DNA of 64,000 nucleotides from Halieaceae bacterium (GTDB taxonomy: Bacteria > Pseudomonadota > Gammaproteobacteria > Pseudomonadales > Halieaceae). A program made the translations under genes and the position numbers. A model generated the notes under the pieces. It saw only the letters and a program-made list of their open reading frames with translations. It had not been told where the DNA came from and made no database searches. Shown piece by piece: positions 60,192-64,000 of this stretch (position 1 is the stretch's first letter; each line of letters begins with the position of its first letter). The stretch is taken from contig JANQLM010000048.1 in NCBI GenBank assembly GCA_028280635.1, positions 1 to 64,000 on the forward strand. The letters run 5' to 3'.

Positions 60192-61328
60192 TTAGCTGAT
60201 GGCCTCATCCACCATGGCGTTGAACCTGACCAGCGCGCCCTCGAATCGCCCGAAGTTGAGGTGCGGGTTGGCGCCCGTATCCAGGCCGCGCTGAATGGCC
60301 TCCCCCAGTTCGAAATCCTCGTCCAGGGTGTACAGGGTCAGGGCGTGGTTGCGCTTCCAATAGCTTTCCTTCTCCGGCGTGGCTTCGCTGGAGGGGATCA
60401 TGGTGGAAAGCCGCAGCCTGGTGCGGCTGGCGGAGACCGGAACACCCTGGATCCAGATGAAATGATCCTCCTGCACCAGGAACTGGGAACCGGGGAAGAT
60501 GGTGTACAACAGGTTGGCGTGCTTGTTGATTTCCCAGTCTTCACTGGGCTGGGCCGCCATGTCCGGGAGACTGCTGCGCGGCAATACCGAACGGATGTGC
60601 TGGCCGACACAGCGGTAGGATGACAGGTTGTCAAGAAACAGAGGCGCGATGGTTTCACGGTGGGCTACACGAAAGTGGTAGGCCTCCAGTCCGCCCTCCA
60701 CCAGGATTTTCCAGTTGGATTCCAGGTCGCGGGTGCTGGTTTCGTAGATGACATGGGACTCGGCATCAAGGCGGCTGAACTCCCCGTCCAGTTCCCCGAG
60801 GTGGGCTGCCACATCAATGGTCCTGTCCGCCGAGAAAGACACCCACACCCAGCCGGCACGTTCCTCACAGGGTACCTCATGCAGGCGGTAGGCCTCGCGG
60901 TCCAGCCCGGGAAAGCCGGTTTTTTCATGGGGCACGCCAATCAGGTCGCCACTGCTGTTCCAGGTCCAGGCGTGATAGGGGCAGCTGAAGCGATGTTTGC
61001 AGCCGCTAGCTTCACCAACCAGTTGGGCACCCCGATGCCGGCAGACATTCATGAAGCAACGTACGGTGCCGCTCTCGTCGCGCACCAGCAACAGCGGCTT
61101 GCCCGCCAGTTCACGGGTCAGGTAGGCGCCCGCCCCCCTGATCTCACTGACATGGGCCGCAATCAGCGGCCGGGCGCGAAAAATACGCTCCCGCTCACGG
61201 GCAAACACGGCAGGGTCGATATAGCGCTCTGGCGAAACCCTGGTCCACGGCTCCGACAGGTACGGGGCCTTTGTGTCGTGCAATTCCACCAGCTCCTTGA
61301 GGAGCTCGACCTGGGTTTCCTGCTGCAT
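60192..61328 (-). CDS. Rieske aromatic ring-hydroxylating oxygenase, alpha subunit
   Basis: 378 residues. The Rieske 2Fe-2S ligands are Cys96-x-His98 and Cys116-x2-His119 (N-V-C-R-H-R-G; C-P-Y-H-A-W). The catalytic domain carries E-A-Y-H-F-x-V-A-H-R-E, giving the mononuclear-iron histidines. It needs reductase partners that are not in the window; the fpr product at 37-38 kb is a possible but unproven donor. The ATG at 61328 has GGAGAG upstream. It diverges from a TetR gene with operators overlapping its promoter region. Confidence 0.9.
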   Translation of the reverse strand: MQQETQVELLKELVELHDTKAPYLSEPWTRVSPERYIDPAVFARERERIFRARPLIAAHVSEIRGAGAYLTRELAGKPLLLVRDESGTVRCFMNVCRHRGAQLVGEASGCKHRFSCPYHAWTWNSSGDLIGVPHEKTGFPGLDREAYRLHEVPCEERAGWVWVSFSADRTIDVAAHLGELDGEFSRLDAESHVIYETSTRDLESNWKILVEGGLEAYHFRVAHRETIAPLFLDNLSSYRCVGQHIRSVLPRSSLPDMAAQPSEDWEINKHANLLYTIFPGSQFLVQEDHFIWIQGVPVSASRTRLRLSTMIPSSEATPEKESYWKRNHALTLYTLDEDFELGEAIQRGLDTGANPHLNFGRFEGALVRFNAMVDEAIS

Positions 61329-61353
61329 TGTGCTCTCCGCTGCAAATAGCTGG

Positions 61354-61369
61354 CTTACCAATTGGTAAG
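61354..61369. promoter_or_regulatory. TetR-type operator 1 (perfect palindrome)
   Basis: CTTACCAATTGGTAAG is a perfect 16-bp palindrome 25 bp from the Rieske gene start and 67 bp from the TetR gene. A second copy follows 23 bp on, centre to centre. Confidence 0.75.
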
Positions 61370-61376
61370 GAATGTA

Positions 61377-61392
61377 CTTACCGTTTGGTAAG
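61377..61392. promoter_or_regulatory. TetR-type operator 2
   Basis: CTTACCGTTTGGTAAG repeats the CTTACC-N4-GGTAAG dyad of the first operator. The 23-bp centre spacing is about two helical turns, so two dimers could bind on one face. Confidence 0.75.
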
Positions 61393-61435
61393 TTGTCAAG
61401 CCATGCCGTACACTCGTCGCAAAGGGAGACAGAGC

Positions 61436-62020
61436 ATGACTGCCACCACGCGAGAACAATTCCTGGCCGCCGCCGAGCATCTGTTCGCCGAGAAAGGTTT
61501 CTACGGCGCCAGTATCGCCACCATCGCCCGGGAACTGGGCTTGACCAAACAGGCCCTGCTGCACCACTTTGGCAACAAGGAAAAGCTCTACGGTGAAGTG
61601 CTGCGCTCTCTGTCGGAAAGACTGGCGGCGAACAACAGCGAGATCAGGGAAAACAGCCCCGACCCGGCAGAACAACTGGAAGAGATGCTGCTGGCGCAAT
61701 TCCGCGGGCAGATGGCACACCAGGATTCCGCGCGCCTGATCATGCGCGAGCTGCTGGACAACGAACAGCGCGCAGACAGAGCCGGCAACTGGTACCTGAA
61801 GGACTACCTCGAAGAGCTCGTCAGCACAGTGCAGTCAGTAAACCGCAAGTTCAGCCGCGCCCAGGCGCTGGCCGTGGTTTACCAGCTACTGGGCGCCGCG
61901 CACTACTTCGCTGTATCCCAACCCACCCTGGACAACATCTTCGGCAAGCGGCAGATGGCGGATACCCGGCAGTGCTTCGAAGCCCAGCTTCGCCAGCTTA
62001 TCCGGGCGGCGCTGGCCTAG
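61436..62020 (+). CDS. TetR family transcriptional regulator
   Basis: 194 residues. The HTH region is typical: A-A-E-H-L-F-A-E-K-G-F-Y-G-A-S-I-A-T-I-A-R-E-L-G-L-T-K-Q-A-L-L-H-H-F-G-N-K-E-K-L-Y. The ATG at 61436 has GGGAG upstream. It diverges from the Rieske oxygenase gene, with two matching palindromes between, so it probably represses that gene and itself. The ligand is unknown, probably an aromatic or acyl compound. Confidence 0.92.
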   Translation: MTATTREQFLAAAEHLFAEKGFYGASIATIARELGLTKQALLHHFGNKEKLYGEVLRSLSERLAANNSEIRENSPDPAEQLEEMLLAQFRGQMAHQDSARLIMRELLDNEQRADRAGNWYLKDYLEELVSTVQSVNRKFSRAQALAVVYQLLGAAHYFAVSQPTLDNIFGKRQMADTRQCFEAQLRQLIRAALA

Positions 62021-62038
62021 AGCTCCCGGCAACAGGCT

Positions 62039-62812
62039 TCAATTGTAGGCGGCGCCGCCATCGATCTTGAGAATGGCGCCATTGGTGTAGCTGCCGGCAT
62101 CGCTGGCCAGGAACAGCGCAGCCCCCACCACCTCTTCCGGCTCACCCACCCGGCCCAAGGGCACCATGGACTCGAAAGCAGCGACCACCTCCGGCGTCCA
62201 GGCTTTGGAGATATCCGTCGCGAAGGGGCCTGGCATGATGCAGTTGCAGCGCACCCTCGGGGCATAGGCCCGGGCGATGGACTCGGTAAGATTATTAAGC
62301 CCTGCCTTGGCGGTGCCGTAGGGCACCTCATGGGGAGTGGGAGATACCGCGGCGATACTGCTGACATTGATGATACTGCCGCCCCCGCCCGCCGCCATAC
62401 GCTCCCCCACCACGGCTGACAGCCGAAAGGGTCCCGCCAGGTTGACCGCGGCTACCTTGTCCCACAGTTCCCGGGTGACGCTGGTCAGCGAGGGATACAG
62501 CGGCGACATGCCGGCGTTGTTCACCAGCACATCGATGCGCCCGAAACGCTCGTACACGGCATCCACCAGCGCATCACAGGCGTCCCAGTCGCCGACGTGA
62601 CACGCCATGCCGACACAGTCCTGGCCGGTAGCCTCGGCAATGGCGGTGGCCGCGGCATCGCAGGCATCCTGCTTGCGGGAACTGACCACCACCGAGGCAC
62701 CCGCCTCGGAGAAGCCACGGCACATGGCCAGGCCCAGGCCGCGGCTGCCGCCGGTCACCAGCACGACTTTGCCGCTGAGATCAAAATGGGCCGCGGTTTT
62801 CTCGATATTCAT
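62039..62812 (-). CDS. SDR family oxidoreductase 1
   Basis: 257 residues, classical short-chain dehydrogenase. NAD(P)-binding V-T-G-G-S-R-G-L-G-L is near residue 20, N-N-A-G is present, the catalytic Ser is in N-V-S-S-I-A-A-V-S and Tyr-x3-Lys in V-P-Y-G-T-A-K. The substrate is unknown. It is the first listed of three consecutive SDR genes on the minus strand, 18 bp after the next, suggesting one catabolic operon. Confidence 0.9.
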   Translation of the reverse strand: MNIEKTAAHFDLSGKVVLVTGGSRGLGLAMCRGFSEAGASVVVSSRKQDACDAAATAIAEATGQDCVGMACHVGDWDACDALVDAVYERFGRIDVLVNNAGMSPLYPSLTSVTRELWDKVAAVNLAGPFRLSAVVGERMAAGGGGSIINVSSIAAVSPTPHEVPYGTAKAGLNNLTESIARAYAPRVRCNCIMPGPFATDISKAWTPEVVAAFESMVPLGRVGEPEEVVGAALFLASDAGSYTNGAILKIDGGAAYN

Positions 62813-62830
62813 AGGGCTTGGGTTCCCGAA

Positions 62831-63607
62831 TCAGGCGTTGCGAATGGTCACACCACCGTCCGCCACCAGGGTGGCGCCGGTGATAAAGCTGGAAGCCGGC
62901 AGCGCCAGGTGCAGAATCGCGTGGGCGATCTCTTCGGGCTCAGCATAGCGACGCAGGGCGGTGCGGCGCTGTGCGAAAGTCTGCTTGTCAGCTTCCGGAA
63001 TGGCCTCGGTAATGCTGGTGCGCACCGGGCCCGGACACACCGCGTTGACCGTGATGCCCTCCTTACCCAGGTCCACCGCCAATGCCCGGGTCAGGCCGAC
63101 GGCGGCGTGCTTGGCCACCACGTAGGCGCTGTTAAAACGGGTGGCGCCCAGGCCCTCGGTAGAGGCCAGGTTGACAATGCGTGGGTGCGCCGCCTGGCGC
63201 AGCGCCGGCAGCGCCGTGCGTGCCGCCCAGGCCTGCGCCTCGACCATCACCGCCAGGGACGTATCCCAGGAGGCCGGATAATCCTCGCTATCGACGGCGG
63301 CGGGAATCGCCAGCCCGGCGTTGTTGACCAGGATGTCCAGCCCACCCAGGGCACTGATAGCGGCGCCGATAGTTTCGGTGACCCTGTCTCGCTCAGCGAG
63401 GTCGACGGCAAAGACCCGGGCCTGGCCGCCGGCCGCCTCGATCTCGGCCTGAAGTGCCGCCAGGGCCTCGGCATTCCGGTCCAGCAGGGCCAGCACCGCT
63501 CCCTCATCGGCAAACAGGCAGGCCGTTGCGCGGCCGATGCCGCTGGCGGCACCGGTGATAATGGCCCGGCTGCCGTCAATGGAACGGCTCAGTTTACTGA
63601 GAGGCAT
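62831..63607 (-). CDS. SDR family oxidoreductase 2
   Basis: 258 residues, classical SDR: I-T-G-A-A-S-G-I-G-R-A, N-N-A-G-L-A, catalytic Ser in V-N-L-A-S-T-E-G and Tyr-x3-Lys in A-Y-V-V-A-K. The substrate is unknown. It is 6 bp after the third SDR gene, so cotranscription is likely. Confidence 0.9.
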   Translation of the reverse strand: MPLSKLSRSIDGSRAIITGAASGIGRATACLFADEGAVLALLDRNAEALAALQAEIEAAGGQARVFAVDLAERDRVTETIGAAISALGGLDILVNNAGLAIPAAVDSEDYPASWDTSLAVMVEAQAWAARTALPALRQAAHPRIVNLASTEGLGATRFNSAYVVAKHAAVGLTRALAVDLGKEGITVNAVCPGPVRTSITEAIPEADKQTFAQRRTALRRYAEPEEIAHAILHLALPASSFITGATLVADGGVTIRNA

Positions 63608-63613
63608 GGCGTT

Positions 63614-64000
63614 TCAGGACCCGGCGATCACACCGCCGTCCATGACAATGGTGTGACCGCACAGGTAGTTACTGGCTTTCGAGCAAAGGTAGATCGTAGT
63701 GCCGGCAGCGTCCTCCGCGCGCCCCAGGCGACGGATGGGCTGCTCGGTGACTTCCATCTCCTCCGGGTCATCGGGCAGCAGGAAGGCCGTCATCTTGCTG
63801 GGGAAAAAGCCGGGCGCAATGCCGTTGATATTGATATTGTCCGGGCCCAGGTCCGCCGCCATATGGCGGGTGAGCTGAATTACCGCCGCCTTGCTGGCGG
63901 AGTAGGAATAGTTGTCCATACCCGGGTGGGTAATGCCGTTGATAGAGGCGATGTTGACCACCCGCGCCGGGTCGTCCTTGCTGCCCGCCGCACGCAGTGC
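63614..64000 (-). CDS. SDR family oxidoreductase 3 (cut by window end)
   Basis: The frame is open to base 64000, so the N-terminal part (nucleotide-binding motif) is outside. What is seen has N-I-A-S-I-N-G and Tyr-x3-Lys in Y-S-Y-S-A-S-K, then N-I-N-G-I-A-P-G-F and a C-terminal N-Y-L-C-G-H-T-I-V-M-D-G-G. It is a typical SDR C-terminus. The GTG at 63961 lies inside the gene and is not its start. Confidence 0.88.
   Translation of the reverse strand, partial: ALRAAGSKDDPARVVNIASINGITHPGMDNYSYSASKAAVIQLTRHMAADLGPDNININGIAPGFFPSKMTAFLLPDDPEEMEVTEQPIRRLGRAEDAAGTTIYLCSKASNYLCGHTIVMDGGVIAGS

Overview
The window is high-GC bacterial DNA. Its first 22 kb are most of a photosynthesis gene cluster for aerobic bacteriochlorophyll synthesis. 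A PuhA/LhaA-type reaction-centre and antenna assembly module, dark-operative protochlorophyllide reductase (BchLNB) and the oxygen-dependent cyclase AcsF occur together. This points to a purple, probably aerobic anoxygenic phototrophic, proteobacterium. The flanking genes (SprT, FinR/Fpr, PPK2, YhhW-type pirin, NfeD/stomatin, AmmeMemoRadiSam) suggest a marine gammaproteobacterium of the OM60/NOR5 (Halieaceae) kind. That placement is inference, not a search result.

Region 1 (1-22.1 kb, photosynthesis): The 3' end of idi meets a HemN-like radical SAM gene tail to tail. A minus-strand superoperon, bchF-bchN-bchB-bchH-bchL-bchM-lhaA-puhA-puhB-puhC-puhE, runs from 14.67 to 1.90 kb, with many ATGA/GTGA stop-start overlaps. 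The repressor gene ppsR diverges from bchF and is followed on the plus strand by bchG, a PucC-family transporter gene, bchP and a small membrane-protein gene. acsF converges on these and diverges from a short BLUF blue-light receptor gene. TGT-N12-ACA (PpsR/CrtJ-type) operators lie in all three control regions: bchF/ppsR, bchG and acsF/BLUF. At two of them a second site sits exactly 8 bp away. The puf, crt, bchCXYZ, bchD and bchI genes are not in the window and probably lie to the left.

Region 2 (22.1-34.3 kb): glutamate dehydrogenase, a CoA-transferase/hydrolase, a nitroreductase, two pirin-family proteins with a divergent LysR regulator, a secreted alpha/beta hydrolase-like lipoprotein, and an RND efflux pair.

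Region 3 (34.3-52.0 kb): mixed housekeeping and accessory genes. These include DUF2971, a small HTH-like protein, an SMP-30 lactonase, a GST, the divergent fpr/finR-type pair, a Crp/Fnr regulator diverging from a class II aldolase gene, a two-domain PPK2, formate-THF ligase, SprT and an alpha/beta hydrolase-OsmC fusion. They also include a divergent AmmeMemoRadiSam locus with Memo and AMMECR1 fused in one protein, the NfeD/stomatin pair, and a small minus-strand group containing a MaoC/HTD2-type dehydratase.

Region 4 (52.0-64.0 kb): a 4-hydroxyphenylacetate-hydroxylase-family protein carrying the Fe-S ligand pattern of 4-hydroxybutyryl-CoA dehydratase, two PlsC-type acyltransferases, two alpha/beta hydrolases, a metallo-beta-lactamase-fold hydrolase and an MltF-like lytic transglycosylase. 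A catabolic-looking group closes the window: a Rieske oxygenase, a divergent TetR regulator with two palindromic operators, and three SDR dehydrogenases, the last cut by the window end.

No rRNA, tRNA, CRISPR array, IS element or transposase gene was seen. No gene-free stretch exceeds 300 bp. Repeats include a RAYT/REP-like palindrome, a perfect 19-bp inverted repeat and three small tandem arrays.
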